Position numbers and translations under genes: made by a program. Below, piece by piece: positions 9,232 through 21,455 of a stretch of DNA of 64,000 nucleotides (within the stretch, counting starts at the first letter, position 1; each line of letters begins with the position of its first letter). Source of the DNA: Diphasiastrum complanatum (lineage: Eukaryota; Streptophyta; Lycopodiopsida; Lycopodiales; Lycopodiaceae); contig CM055103.1 of NCBI GenBank assembly GCA_029204225.1, forward strand, positions 1,813,720 to 1,877,719, in the 5' to 3' direction. Below the pieces are notes generated by a model. It ran no database searches. It worked only from the letters and a program-made list of their open reading frames with translations, and was not told where the DNA came from.

Positions 9232-12200
9232 TTCCTCATAAGAGTCTATCCAAATTTTCATCTGAATCAACATCTAATGTCAACATAAAATTGTGTATTG
9301 TGGTTTTGCTATGTTAAAGTTGAATCGAAGATGATGGTTGTGCACGTAACCCAAGACGTTCTTGCAAAATAGATATTGTTGACTTTCGTAAATGGTTCAT
9401 GATTATCAATTTGAAATTAAATACAAACACATCAACACCCTGGAAATTTACAATATCGACTCTTGGCTGATTCTTCCACTTGCCTTTTGGATCTAATTGT
9501 AACATTTCTAGCTCGTACCTTTCCAAGAAGGCAACCATTTCATAGAGTTTGAAAATTGCTTTCCACACAATAGTGTGATGCCACCAACATTATTTGCAGT
9601 TTTGAACTGATGTCGTAAACTAATATCGTTTATTTGTGCAATGCAATGTTCCTCCGACGTTTTGATTTAATCTCTAAAATCAAATGTGCGTCCTGTGAAA
9701 ATTGTCAAAGGCCAAAGCTAAATTTAAAGTTAGAGGTATATTTGAAAATTGTTTGCCACTATTCTTAGCAATTAGATGAAGTGATAAGGTTGAATTTGAA
9801 TTATTTCTATTAGTTGATTGAGATACATGGAATCTAATAATAAAACTAAGTTTTTTTGGTAAATACTTGAAAACTACCAATTAGGGCAATATTTGTGGCC
9901 AAATGAAATTAAACCAATGGAAAATATTTCTTGAAAAAAACAAATTAAATGCTATCTCAAAGATTTGCGTTATGTATCGTACCCCAAGATTCCCAAACAT
10001 CAAAATTGTATCTCAGCCCAATATTGCAATAATTGCTCCCACACCCAAATGTATTATAGCCCTTAGTGAAATTTAATGTAGAGTACTGCAATTCAACTGC
10101 TCGTATTTTCTTGAAATCTTGCAAATCAAATTTTTTTGCTAAAATGAGCATTACAAATGATACTTGGCAGGTATTGTTCTAAATATTGTGATGGGAATCT
10201 CTATTGTGCTGACTGTACTATCAAGTTGTACTTGACTGAACTGTTTTCCTACTAAAAACAACTTCAAAAAAGAAAGAATCTACTAATATACTGCTCTTTG
10301 AGAACAGTCTAAAAAATAGATTACAGTAGAAATAAGAGCTATTAATGCTCTGCAATCTATGTATTGTCCACTCTATGGATTGTTGAGTCCGCAATAGGTC
10401 CAACTAGCACTCCAGAGTGTGCAAATATCTGAAAAATCAAAAAGACTCATCTCTCCTCTAAGAAAGTGCAAGCACAACTTTTGAAGATTTGGTACCTCTG
10501 CTACCACTCTGTACGAATCTCGAAAGGTGTTGTATGGACTCTTGCTACAACTGTACGGAGTACATAACACGCGTAGCACTGTACTTTCAGGAATAGTTCT
10601 GTAAAAAAACCTCCAAAAACGCACCAGGAAGGGGCTGAATCATACTACTTCTGAATCTGTATGGCCGCCTGCTCTATCCTCTCAGAACTTTGCTTTGATA
10701 CCGTAAAAAAAATCATAACAAACTGTTTGAACTGGATCTTTGATCTAAGAGAGTATCATATCGATTCGATGTTGCAGATGAAATGATTTGAGTCTAGAAA
10801 CTTCTAAACAAGTACAATATTATCATTTAATGTACAACACCTTAGTTGCCCGTTCCAGAACGCTTTCTGTTCTGGAAGTGCGACAAAAAAAATTTTAAAA
10901 AAATACTTCCCGTTTTAACAAAGACTCAAAGCTATATAATCAAGGTGTTTGCAGGAAATCAACCCAGATTTGGATTGCCGGGTAGCTAATCCGTAAAGTT
11001 GATGGGCAGGATGATTGTTTGACTGTCAGAGATGAATGCAATCATTTGCTCAAGAGAAAACCTGTGTGCTAATTATTTGCTTGTCTAAAGGATTTCATAG
11101 ATGATCTCCGTTGCTCAGAATACGTCCTCCAGAAAGCATGCTAACCCAAACATAGATATTTTTGTTGCAGACTTTCTTATTCTAAATTCTTCAAAAATAT
11201 ATATAATGTAGCATTATTAGAAGCAAAGGGAAATACAACATGAAACCTTCTTTAGCCACTCCTCTGGTGGCGTGTCTAAGACTATAGAAGATGCAAATGG
11301 CAGGTACTCTCCATCGGGGAAAAGATTCCAGTAGCTTCGTATTGTCGACGACCTTCTTCCCCTGGTGCATGCATCTCTAGCCTTTTTATTCCTTCAGACA
11401 AGCAAACAGGATTTCATATATTAGCGATCCGCGTTGTATTGTCTATGAAATCCTTCCCCGTTGTATTGTCTGTGGTGCCAAACCTGGTCGTAGAGGTGCC
11501 AGCACTAGCATCCCTCAGTGTATTACAAAGAAGAAGGAAGATGGCAGCCAGTTTAACACATGTTTTTGATGAGACCTATTTACAAACTTTTGGCCTAATT
11601 ATTTAAATTTATTTGACAAGCTAATTTGGCCTATAGACATAAATTTCTAGATCTAAATTAAATATCTGAAAATTTTAGGAGGTTGTCATCAACTAGCGCT
11701 CTATATGAGAGGGACCACCTGGAGTGATTTCAAAGATTCTACAAGAAAAAAGAAGGCCAACTTTTTTTTTTAGATCAGACATGTACATTATACTTCGTCC
11801 CACATATCAAGTAGTATTCAACATGCAAAACAGCTTCACATAATGAACATCATAATAAATTGCATGGCAAAACTGTGACATGATTGCAATCTTGAACTGG
11901 CTACGTTTGCAGCTTGATCGGCATGCACTTTAATGGGAGGAACATCAAAAAATTATACAATCCCTAAGAACATGATAAGAAGTGAAAAGCTGATGAAGAT
12001 CCTCACTGCATAGTTGCAAAAATACTCATACAGATACAAATGTGCACGGGTATTCATACGCGCATAGAAGGTGTACGGTCTGGAGCGTATACGAGACACA
12101 TACCAGCTAACCAAGTCAGACTGTTGCTCATTAAAAAAAACTCGTTAAATATATAAAGCCTAGAAAACTAAAAATATGGATAGGTCAGGCACTGCAACAC

Positions 12201-12669
12201 CTAAAGGTTCAAGCAACCAGAAATATTTTAAGTAAAGGTCGCTTTTCTATTTAACAAAACTGTATATTTTCTATTGTATGGTTACAGGATACTTCAAGGA
12301 GTGGTACACGAGATAGGAAGTCAACAGGCGTACAGAAGTATGGTGGCAACATTGATCCTCAAATGGCCATGCTTCCACAAAGAACTACAAATTTGACTAT
12401 AGCCTTGAGAAACCAAAAAGACTTCAGTTTCTTGAAACCTGATATCTTAAACTTGAAGAGAGGGATGTAGCTGGAGCAAAAACAAAACTCATAGATGGCT
12501 AGTCAACGACTCTGAGGAATGCCACAGACCATGATTGCCCTTGTAAGAGATTGACCCACTTACAACCATGATAGCTCAATAAGCCACAAATGCATGCTCA
12601 AACAAATAAAACCCAAGAGATTTTGATAAAAAAAAACTCCCAATAAATTGATATAACGTGCATCCATTT
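9232..12669. other. Unassigned AT-rich DNA with a possible minus-strand PBS near 10692
   Basis: Two minus-strand frames (9314-9568, 84 codons; 9957-10151, 64 codons) have plausible protein composition, but I recognise no family. Near 10690-10702 the minus strand reads CGGTATCAAAGC, close to the initiator-tRNA primer-binding site, so an old minus-strand LTR element may end nearby; no LTR pair was found. The stretch 11250-11560 is richer in G and C than its surroundings but shows no recognisable product. The region is best regarded as decayed repeats and intergenic DNA. Confidence 0.35.
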
Positions 12670-12879
12670 TACTATTAATCAATCTTCTCTAATCCTTTGG
12701 AACTGTCGATGTCAGCTGGAGTTATGCTGGGCCTCGAAGCCAAATCATGCTGTCGTGAATCTGTTGAAGGAGATTCTCGCAATGCCAGTAAAACATACAC
12801 AACTATGACCACATTTACAGAAAGCACTGCTAGACCCCCACTCCATAATGTATGGGATTGTGGAGACAAACCTGCAAAT
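12670..12879 (-). pseudogene. VMA21-like exon (possible V-ATPase assembly factor), isolated
   Basis: On the minus strand a frame reads SPQSHTLWSGGLAVLSVNVV, continues with a hydrophobic VIVVYVLLALRE segment, and ends in a polar tail with a stop. This matches the pattern I know from the second half of plant VMA21-like proteins, small two-helix ER proteins that assist assembly of the V-ATPase membrane sector. Here only the second helix and the tail are present. A splice acceptor (TTTGCAG) precedes the frame on the minus strand at about 12880, so it looks like a last exon. I could not find an upstream exon with the first helix. It could be a real gene with a distant first exon, or a captured or orphan exon. 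The family call is from memory of the pattern, not a search. Confidence 0.45.
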
Positions 12880-12894
12880 CCTGCATCAAGGTGA

Positions 12895-15820
12895 GATTGA
12901 TTAAACAGTCAATGATCCCACTATCTTTCATTCTCAGCTCATTACCTAGCCTCTCAAAATCGCTAGGTCCAGCATGTATGCATAATTAGTAATTATTCAA
13001 GAAAACTTAAAATGTGGCAACAAACTTATATTACAAAATTTAGCAGTTGACCTAAAAAGGAAATGATTGCATAAACTTGGCTTGTAGGGCATTTTAATAT
13101 AACATGAAACCTTATGCAACAACTAAAACGACACATCATCACTCTAATCAGTATCATGTCAAACAGATGTAATAGACTACTTGGAAAGAAGGATAAATAG
13201 GAGTGAGAACATGCAGACAAGCAGAGGCCTCTTTAAGATAAATGCAAACGACTTCCCAAAGTCACCAAAAACCAAACATTTTGGAGTGAAGTATGGCTTT
13301 TCACCTTGTAGTATTGAGAAACACATTTTCTTGAATCTGGAAACATCTCCTAATGAGAGGAAATGTATTTCCCCATAGCATGTTTCAGAAAAGCTTTCCC
13401 AAGTCAGGAAATGTCACCGTGAGACATGTTGGGGAAACTGTTTGCCCCAAGAAACAGCCCCAGAAAAGGAGATTCCCAACTAGACAGCAGAATCAAGCTG
13501 TCAAAATGGATGTCAGTCATAGTTGCATTCAGATTCCATATATTTCAAACACTTGCATTTCAAGCATTTGAATTATAGTTCTCAAACATTGAAAGTAATT
13601 CCTAATGGTTTTACGTCAACTTTGGCCTGACCTTGAAAAGGCAGGACTTTGTGATGAAGTAGTGGAGGTTTGTGAGTGGGTCACAACGGTTCCAAATAAA
13701 GGAACCCATAAGTAGGATATTTAATAGCTTAAGCTTTTGTTCATATAAGCAAAGCCAAAACCTTCTTATATAGCATGTGGACTAGCTTCTAAAAGGCAAC
13801 AATATTGGACTAGTAAATTGATGACATATTACCCCGAATCCAATTCAGGCAAAGCCATTTATGTGAAAGATGTTCTTTCTTCTAAACTTTGTTTTTCTAT
13901 CATTAATCCAAGCAGGAGCTATGACATAAGGCAGGCTTAAACATGATGAAGACTAGTCATAAAGAGCAAAGCCAATCAAATGTAGTCACTAGCTTCCTCA
14001 AAGGAAAATAAGGAATCTACTAAAAAAAATTGTCTTGCTTTAAATAAAAGTGAACTCAAAAAAGGTAGTCACAGTGCGCACGTGTCACTAAACATAAAAA
14101 GAAACAACATCAACCATCCTTGATTATATCTCCACTTACACATAAAACAGATGCTCTGATACCAATTATAGCTAAACAATGCTCTGATACTAGTTAAAGT
14201 AGTTACAGGCAAAACATACAAATATTAGAAAGGAGAGAGCAAATATATCAATCTAGCAATGAAGCAGTCATAATTGATGGAGATAGGAACTATTCCCACA
14301 AATATTTGTTGATGACAAGCCAAAAAGTTGATCTAAGCAAGCCCACTAATGCTCAATTTAGCTAGCTAAGCTAACTAAGAGCTACACAGAAATAATCAAT
14401 CATCAATAATAACCTCCTAAGCCTATTTATATTGTCCAAGGCCTCATTGCATAAAAGTTAGGGCTAGAGGCCCATTAAAGACCAACACATGACCAAATGC
14501 CCATAGCATAAGGTATAATGTCAAATATGATAAGGCAGGAGCCCACAGCCCAAAAGTGCATAAATGGCCATAACTCTCCTCCTCCAAAAGATATTGTCCC
14601 CCCAGTGCAAGCAATTTTGAAGAGCTCTTCAAACTTCTTAAGTTGCAACTTAATATTGTTAGAATAATAGCCAAGTTTATGCCTCACATCATTTTAGACT
14701 AAATGCTTAATGTAACTTGGACCCAAGGAGCCCTCCCATCTCATTTTGATAAGGTTGTTTTCTAATAAGTTAAAACCAGTTAACTGAAGCATTCAAGAAG
14801 ATAGGATCTCAAAGGAGGTAAGTTCTCAGGAATGTAGAGTAAATGGAGTAGAAATTCTCTAGCTAAAAAAAGTAGTTCCTGAACCTCTAGGAGGGATGCC
14901 ATATATATCACAACGAATGAGAAATGCAAAGGCCAAAAGGCTCCCAATGTGATAAAGCCAAGAGCCAAGAGTCATTGGGAGTTACAAAAGTCCAAGAGTC
15001 ATCCATGGGCCCATAAATGGTCATGGCCCCTTCCAAATTGACTTGGTCCCATCCAAATTTGACTCCTAGTGACAAAAATTTAAAATTGGGCTTTTGGGTC
15101 ATTGAAGAGACCTCTTCTTGAACTACAATAAAAGGCCAGCTTCATAGAATAATATCCAAAATTGAAATTTGAAAATGAAATTAAAAAGAGAAAATATGGT
15201 AAAGATAAATTTAATATTAGATATGCTAGTTGACACATGCAATTCATCCACATATAGATGCAGAATGCGACAGGTAAAATTCATAGGTCTTAAATTGTCA
15301 AAGAGATCGATTTCTTTCAGACAATCGTTGTCATTTTGTAAAACAAAGAGATCAAAGTCACTGTGAGAAAAAAAGTTTAAGTAAATTGTTAAAAAAAAAA
15401 AACAATTATGACTCTAAATAGCTCAAAATGTCATGTTGTAAGTACAAGATGTTTGAGCTTTAGTCCTAGTAAATGTGTTCACAATGAATCTGGAGCATAA
15501 CAAGGGCAAGTGCAGGATTTAAATGAATCCACTTATAAGATGGCCATACCTTTAAATCCCATGGCTCATTATGAAAAATGATGTTCATACTTTATAGGAC
15601 CAATAAGCCCATCAACAAAAATTGCACAATGTTGTACAACCTGTTTACAGAGAGTTGGATCAGATCTCTTCATGTTTTGAATAGCTTTTGATTCTATCTT
15701 GTTATCTTATGTGGATCTTGATCAAACTAGAAATTCTATGTGAGAATTGTCTACAATTTTGACATTTGTTTTTGTGCATCTTCTATTGTGCCTAGATCTA
15801 TATTTAGGATCATAAATGAT
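12895..15820. other. Unassigned DNA with a minus-strand primer-binding site at 14153-14164
   Basis: The minus strand at 14153-14164 reads TGGTATCAGAGC, an exact initiator-Met tRNA primer-binding core. The adjacent sequence from 14165 rightward would then be the 5' LTR of a minus-strand element; its far end was not identified. A second GCTCTGATAC lies at 14181. Short frames at 14444-15102 resemble non-coding LTR or leader sequence and carry no domain. Region 13000-14100 shows no supported feature. Confidence 0.45.
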
Positions 15821-17640
15821 GGCTACTAATAGTGGAATCATGTTGGAAAATAAGTGTGGAAGACCAAGTGAGGTATGATAAGAGGGCCAAGAGGGCACAT
15901 CGTCAAAATGAATGTCACTAATGAACTTTTTAAGGAAGTTGGGAAATGCACTTCTTCAAGTAAAGCATGGAATGCCTTGAAGAAGGTGTATGAAAGTAAG
16001 TCCACTTATAGGGTTCTAACCCTAAGAACGAAATTCTTCCAAAGTAGCCAAAAGGGGAAAGTGCTCACATCTTTCTTTTAAGAGTCAAAGCCTTGAATGA
16101 TGATCTTGCATGCATTGATGATAGCATTAAAGATGTAGAGCTTGTTCAAGTAATGCTCAATGGTGTGTTGGATGATCATGCTAACCTTGTACAAAGCTTT
16201 GCCATTCAAAAGACATTGCCAAGTGTGGAGGACTTGCAAGAGGTCTTAGTGGCTGAAGAACATAGGTTACAAGCAAGAAGAGTCGTCACTTCTACTCAAG
16301 GAGGAGAAGAGGCATTGTTCTCAAAATGCAAATTAAAAGACAAGGAAAAATGTAAGGGATTCAAGAAGGCAAGCCTAAATCAAGGTGAGACATTTTCTTT
16401 TAGGGTAAAAAAGACAAGTCAAAGTTGAAGTGCTCTTATTGTGGAATTAAAGGTCACTTTGATAGTGAATTTCTTAAAAGGAAGAGAGAGCAAGGAGAGA
16501 AGCATGGCAATTTCACTTTTGATGAGGATGAACAATATGATGGTGATTCTCTTTTGATGTCTTCTAGTTTGCTAACCAATGATGGAGATATTGATCCATG
16601 GTGGATTGATAGTGGAGCAAGCTTTCATATGACATGTCACAAAGAATACTTCACTTCTTTGGTTACTTATGAAGGAGAGAAAAAGATCATCAACATGGCC
16701 AATGATGGCAAATGTGTTATCAAGGGCATTGGTACTAGTCCTATTTTTCTCTCATCTACAAATAGGAATGAATGATTAGAGAATGTATTGTTCTTTCCTT
16801 CCATTACTAAGACTATTCTTAGTGTATGTCAAATGGTTGACAAAGGGCTTGAAGTGGAATTTTTTGGTGTTTCTTGTTTCGTAAGCAAGAACGGAACCTC
16901 GATTTCCAAAGGCAAGAGACAAGGTGAGCTCTACAAAGTTGATGGATTTGTTAATTCTAACCATGGTGGCTTGATGGCAAAGGAGCAAGTTTGTGAGCTT
17001 TATTCAATGTCAAAGTCACATAAGTTGTCTTATTCTAGATCTCGCTCAAGATCTAAGATGCATTTTCATTCAGTACATTTGAATGTGCATTGTACTAGTG
17101 CTTTGAGTAATGGAGGAGCAAAGATGTATGTGACTTGCATTGATGACTTTAGTAGATATTGTTGGATTTATCTTCTAAACAGTAAGAATGAAGTTCTTGA
17201 TGTTTTTTCTCAAGTCCAAACATGAAGTTCAAGTGCTTAAATCTGGCAAATGGAGATGAAGACCTATCAAGAAAGTTCAAAGAGGTTTTTGTGGCACATG
17301 GGATCAAGAGGGAGCTTTCAAACTCAAAGGCTCTACTTGGAGTGGAAGAGAGGGAGAGAAATCTTTGTGAGAAAGCTAAAGCCATGAGGGTGAATGCAAA
17401 TCTTCCTAAACCTTTTTGGGGTGAAGCTTTGATGTGTGCTAACTTTGTTCGCAATAGGTGGTCAAATGAACATCTGGAAGGTAAGAGTTCATTTGCAGTT
17501 CTTGTTGGTGAGAAGCCAAGTATCAAGCATTTAAAGATCTTTGGTAGTACTTGCTACATCAACTCATCTTTTAAATCCTTAAGGGGATCTTTGTTGAGTA
17601 AGAGAAGCTTATAGAGTTTACATTCCTAACTCACAAGGGG
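15821..17640 (+). pseudogene. Degenerate Ty1/copia gag-protease-integrase
   Basis: From about 15821 (ATG, MATNSG) broken plus-strand frames run through copia gag (KAWNALKKVYESKS, about 15965-16010), a zinc knuckle (CSYCGIKGHFDSEF, about 16431-16472, last cysteine lost), protease (WWIDSGASFHMT, about 16600), and pre-integrase and integrase (YVTCIDDFSRYCWIYLL near 17130, then KPFWGEA and KIFGSTCYI to about 17565). At least four frame changes or stops separate these, at about 15875, 16081, 16774 and 17224. Homology fades near 17640, 75 bases before the LTR of another copia element at 17716. Reverse transcriptase and RNase H are not seen on either side of that insertion. Confidence 0.85.
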
Positions 17641-17715
17641 GTCCAACTTCTAGCCCTAATGACGTCCCATACCACCATTAGCACCTTCAACCTTCTCCTA
17701 CCCCTGGCTAGCACC

Positions 17716-18616
17716 TGTTGAACTTATAAACCTAGTTGCACATGGTCATACTTGGGTCCAAATTTTTAAGGCCCAAAATAACATGGGCAAATTTTTTTTG
17801 TACCAAACTCGTGGAAGGCCTTCTTGCATGATGATGCCACCTACCCATTTGAGTTTGGTAGACCCCCATGCACATATGCATGGGGGAGAAGAAGTTAGAT
17901 TGCCACCTATCATGACATGCATGCAACATGCAAGTAGGCATGCAAATGCATGCATAAGAAATTGGACATTTGGCAATTGCATACCAAGTATTGTGCATTA
18001 ATAGAGGCTCCACGAGTTGGAGAGTGTGAGAGATTGGAGGCATCTTCTATCTTCATCATTTGTGTGTCTTCTTGATCTATTTTTGATGTAGGTACTCGCT
18101 GCTGGGTCTGATTTGGTTTTCCAGATGTTTCTCCCTCATCACTCATCCAAATTTGATGAGAACAATTGCAAGCTGATTGTGGGCGCTGGCTCAGTTTTGT
18201 TTAATCTTTCATTTCTCTTTGAATAATTGTCAGAATTTGATGAAAGCAATGACATATGTTTTCTATTGCATAGGCACTATCATTACTTGTGATTAGAAGT
18301 CAATTAGAGGTCAATTAAAATCTGTTTTTTCAGATCATACACTACTAATTGAATTGGCCAGCAAGTAGCAATCATTCCTGTTCTTGATTCATCTAATTGG
18401 CATAGAGTAGAGTTCATATAGATTTGAACTAGGATCGATTTGTGATCCACAGCTTGCTGGTTTTTCCATTTCAACTTGCATAACAATTGCATGTCAAGTT
18501 TTTACATTACATGTTCCTTTCCTAGTTATGTTAGGATCAAGTAGACCTTGAAAATAACATCACTAGGGTCCTGAGTTCATAATTTCAAGCTATTCTAGCA
18601 TCATCATTTTACATCA
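17716..18616 (+). repeat. 5' LTR of the copia derivative
   Basis: The LTR starts TGTTGAACTT and ends ACATCA, one base before the primer-binding site. Relative to the 3' copy it carries an extra block of about 97 bases right after TGTTGAACTT (ATAAACC to GGCCTTCTT). It contains a palindrome-rich stretch of ATGCATG and CATGCATGC words at about 17865-17960. The site GGCATAGAGTAGAGTTC near 18410 is the paralogous empty site for the element nested in the 3' LTR. Confidence 0.9.
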
Positions 18617-18617
18617 G

Positions 18618-18630
18618 TGGTATCAAAGCC
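18618..18630 (+). other. Primer-binding site of the copia derivative
   Basis: It reads TGGTATCAAAGCC, matching initiator-Met tRNA except for A in place of G, one base after the 5' LTR end. Confidence 0.85.
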
Positions 18631-18645
18631 TTGTTTATAGGAAAC

Positions 18646-19909
18646 ATGCAATCAGAGATGGCAAACACAAGTCTACTCACCTTAAATCCAGTTGGCCTTA
18701 TATTGGAGAATGGAAGACAGTATTCCATTTGGAAGACAAAGGTTATGATGGTTCTCAAGAGGAATGCAGTATGGGAGATTGTCAATGGACCCCCACCAGC
18801 AAATGGAGCTACACAAAGAGATCGAGATGGGTGGAATGAAAAGAATGATCAAGCATGTGCTTGGATCAGTCTTTCCACTTCAGAAGACATCCTACTTGAA
18901 ATATCTGAAATGAATGATGGCAAGATCAATCGATAAAAGCTCAATTGGTGGCACATTGATTGCCACTAAGTCCATGGAAAATATGGAGATAGTCAAAAAG
19001 CAAATATCCTCTATATTTGAAATTGCAGATATGGGAGAAGCCAAAATTTATCTTGGTGTGCAAATTGAAAAGGAAAACTCTAACTATTTCCTACATCAAT
19101 CTCTCTATATTTCAAAACTTCTTGACAGGTTTAACATGCAAGATTGTAAAGGGAAAATGGTTTCTATGCCTACGGGAACCATATTATCGAAGATTGTCCT
19201 ACAACCAAGGAGGAAAAAGAGCAGATGGCTCTTATTCATTATCAACATCTCATTGGTTCCCTTATATACTTAGCAACTTGGACTAGGCCTGAAATAGCTT
19301 TCTCAGTTTTCAGCCTTAGTCAATTCAATGCTAATCCAAGTTTGAAACATTGGAAGTCAGCACAGCATGTTTTGAAATATCATACTATAAACTATGGACT
19401 TCATTTTTCCCATGACAAAAGCATAGAGGCAATCACCTATACAGATGCATGTTGTTGGATGTCCAGGAAGGATGATTCAAAGAGCATCTTTGGATGTGTT
19501 TGTCTAGTTGCAGGTGCTGCTATTTCCTGGGTATGTAAAAAGCAATCAATTGTTGCTCAATCATCTTGTGAATCGGAATATGTGGCAACAGCAAAAGCGT
19601 GCAATGAGACCTTATGGATGCAATACATTTCGAACCAGCTTGGAGTTTTTCAAGAAAATCCTTACTTCTCATGGATAACACTTCAGCTATCTTACTTAGC
19701 AAGGATTCAGTATTTCATCCAAGAACTAAGCACATAGCTATGAGACATCATCACATCAGAGATTTGGGGGAAAAACAAATCATCGAAGTGGAGTATGTGC
19801 CAAGTGAAGACATGGTAGCCGACATCTTTACCAAACCTTTGGATAAGAGCTTATTTGAAAAGCATCGGGAGACATTGGGAGTTATTTACTTAACAAGTTT
19901 AAGGGGGGG
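18646..19909 (+). pseudogene. Copia gag start fused to reverse transcriptase end and RNase H
   Basis: The frame begins MQSEMANTS and reads as copia gag N-terminus (LENGRQYSIWKTKVM, about 18701-18750). Near 18920-18945 it switches to the C-terminal part of reverse transcriptase (YLGVQIEKE, FNMQDCKGKMVSMPTG), with a frame change near 19195, then LIHYQHLIGSLIYLATWTRP and RNase H (SWVCKKQSIVAQSSCESEY near 19530). A second frame change lies near 19640, after which it continues with TKHIAMRHHHIRDL and VADIFTKPLDK. The gag-to-polymerase join is an internal deletion. With two frameshifts as well, no functional polyprotein is expected. Confidence 0.88.
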
Positions 19910-19910
19910 T
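19901..19910 (+). other. Polypurine tract of the copia derivative
   Basis: AAGGGGGGGT directly precedes the 3' LTR, as expected for the plus-strand primer; the last base has drifted to T. Confidence 0.8.
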
Positions 19911-20577
19911 TGTTGAACTTGCATGATGATGCTACCTACCCATTTGAGTTTGGTAGACCCCCATGCACATATGCATGGGGGAGAAGAAGTTAGATTGCCA
20001 CCTATCATGACATGCATGCGACATGCAAGTAGGCATGCAAATGCATGCATAAGAAATTGGACATTTGGCAATTGCATGCCAAGTATTGTACATTAATAGA
20101 GGCTACACGACTTGGAGAGTGTGAGAGATTGGAGGCATCTACTATCTTCATCATTTGTGTGTCTTCTTGATCTATTTTTGATGTAGGTACTCGCTGTTGG
20201 GTCTGATTTGGTTTTCCAGATGTTTCTCCCTCATCACTCATCCAAATTTGATGAGAACAATTGCAAGCTGATTGTAGGAGGAGGGCGCTACTGTTCATAC
20301 CATTTCTACTTCCAATTAATGCAATTCTGAAGCCAGAACAGCCATCAATCATTTGTGATTGGGCGCTGGCTCAGTTTTGTTTAATCTTTCATTTCTCTTT
20401 AAGAATTGTCAGAATTTGATGAAATCATTTCTATTGCATAGGCACTATCATTACTTGTGATTAGAAGTCAATTAGAGGTCAATTATAAGCTGTTTTTTCA
20501 GATCCGACACTACTAATTGAATTGGCCAGCAAGTAGCAATCATTCTTGTTCTTGATTCATCTAATTGGCATAGAGTA

Positions 20578-20995
20578 TGTAGGAATCCAGAATCGAGACT
20601 ATTCATTAACACAAAGTATTCTCAAAGAGAAGAGAGAGATGGTTAGATGACCCTCTTGTAGAAACTTGTGGACAGCCAATATGAACAGCAAAAGTGTATC
20701 TCATACAAATGAATAGCTACAAGATGGCTATCTACTTTCATGACTGTTGGCTGTCCAATAACTTGACTAATGGTTATCTAGCTACCATAAGTTACATAAA
20801 ATAATGAAGTAATCCAAATAACAAGTTAGGTACTTAATTCACATGTATAGGCCCCTAGTGGACCCACGAGTCCCTACAAGGTAGTTTCATACTAACTTGG
20901 GCCTAAAATATAAATGACCATGGTTACACAGATCTCGACCTTTTGGGTCATAGTAACCTATGGCTTCTACATCATTTACATTTATTATTCTAACA
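20578..20995 (-). repeat. 3' LTR of the nested copia
   Basis: On the minus strand it starts TGTTAGAATAATAAATG and ends GGATTCCTACA. It is preceded on that strand by the polypurine tract TTAAGGAGGG (about 20996-21005). It is about 25 bases shorter than the 5' LTR because two short internal blocks are absent. Confidence 0.93.
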
Positions 20996-21038
20996 CCCTC
21001 CTTAAATGAAAATGACATGTAGAAATGACATGTATTCA

Positions 21039-21455
21039 CTAAGTAAGAAAATCAACATGTTGCTTTAAATTTAAAGCTTCACAAAGAGCTTTAAATCGAA
21101 CTCTAGGCAATGCCTTAGTGAACACATCTGCAATATTATCCTCCGTGGGACAATATTCAAGTATGATGTCGCCATTATGAAGCTTCTCCCGAACAAAGTG
21201 ATAGTGGATCTCGATATGCCTTGTTCTTGCATGAAATACTGGATTTCGTGCAATGGCAATAGCACTTTGACTATCCGTAAATAGGAGAGTAGCTGAGGGC
21301 TGGCCATGCTTCATATCGACAAGTAATTGTCTCAGCCATATACACTCCGTAGTGGCTGAAAACGTTGCTCTATATTCTGCTTCACTTGAGGATGTAGCAA
21401 CGGTGGGCTGCTTCTTGCTTAACCAGAAACTGCAGAATTTCCAATGAAAAAGCAA
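21039..21455 (-). pseudogene. Copia RNase H (nested element)
   Basis: The minus-strand frame reads SKKQPTVATSSSEAEYRA, where the SSSEAEY box marks copia RNase H, then TDSQSAIAIARNPVFHARTR and HIEIHYHFVREK, ending with a DNIADVFTKALP-type tail. It belongs to the same polyprotein as the reverse transcriptase frame at 22150-21419 but is shifted relative to it by a frame change near 21425. Apart from that shift the domain looks full length. Confidence 0.9.

Noticed and set aside
9018-9317. Open frames rich in Cys/Val and Tyr/Ile
   Set aside because: They are translations of the TG and TA microsatellites.
12008-12806. Pair of CATAGTTG / CAACTATG words as ends of a small hAT element
   Set aside because: The right word lies inside the VMA21-like frame, no subterminal repeats or 8-bp duplication were seen, and 8-bp words match by chance.
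17783-18146. Overlapping frames on both strands near 17.8-18.1 kb, repeated near 20 kb
   Set aside because: The same sequence recurs at 19886-20352 because both are LTR copies of one element; the ATGCATG palindromes create mirrored frames.
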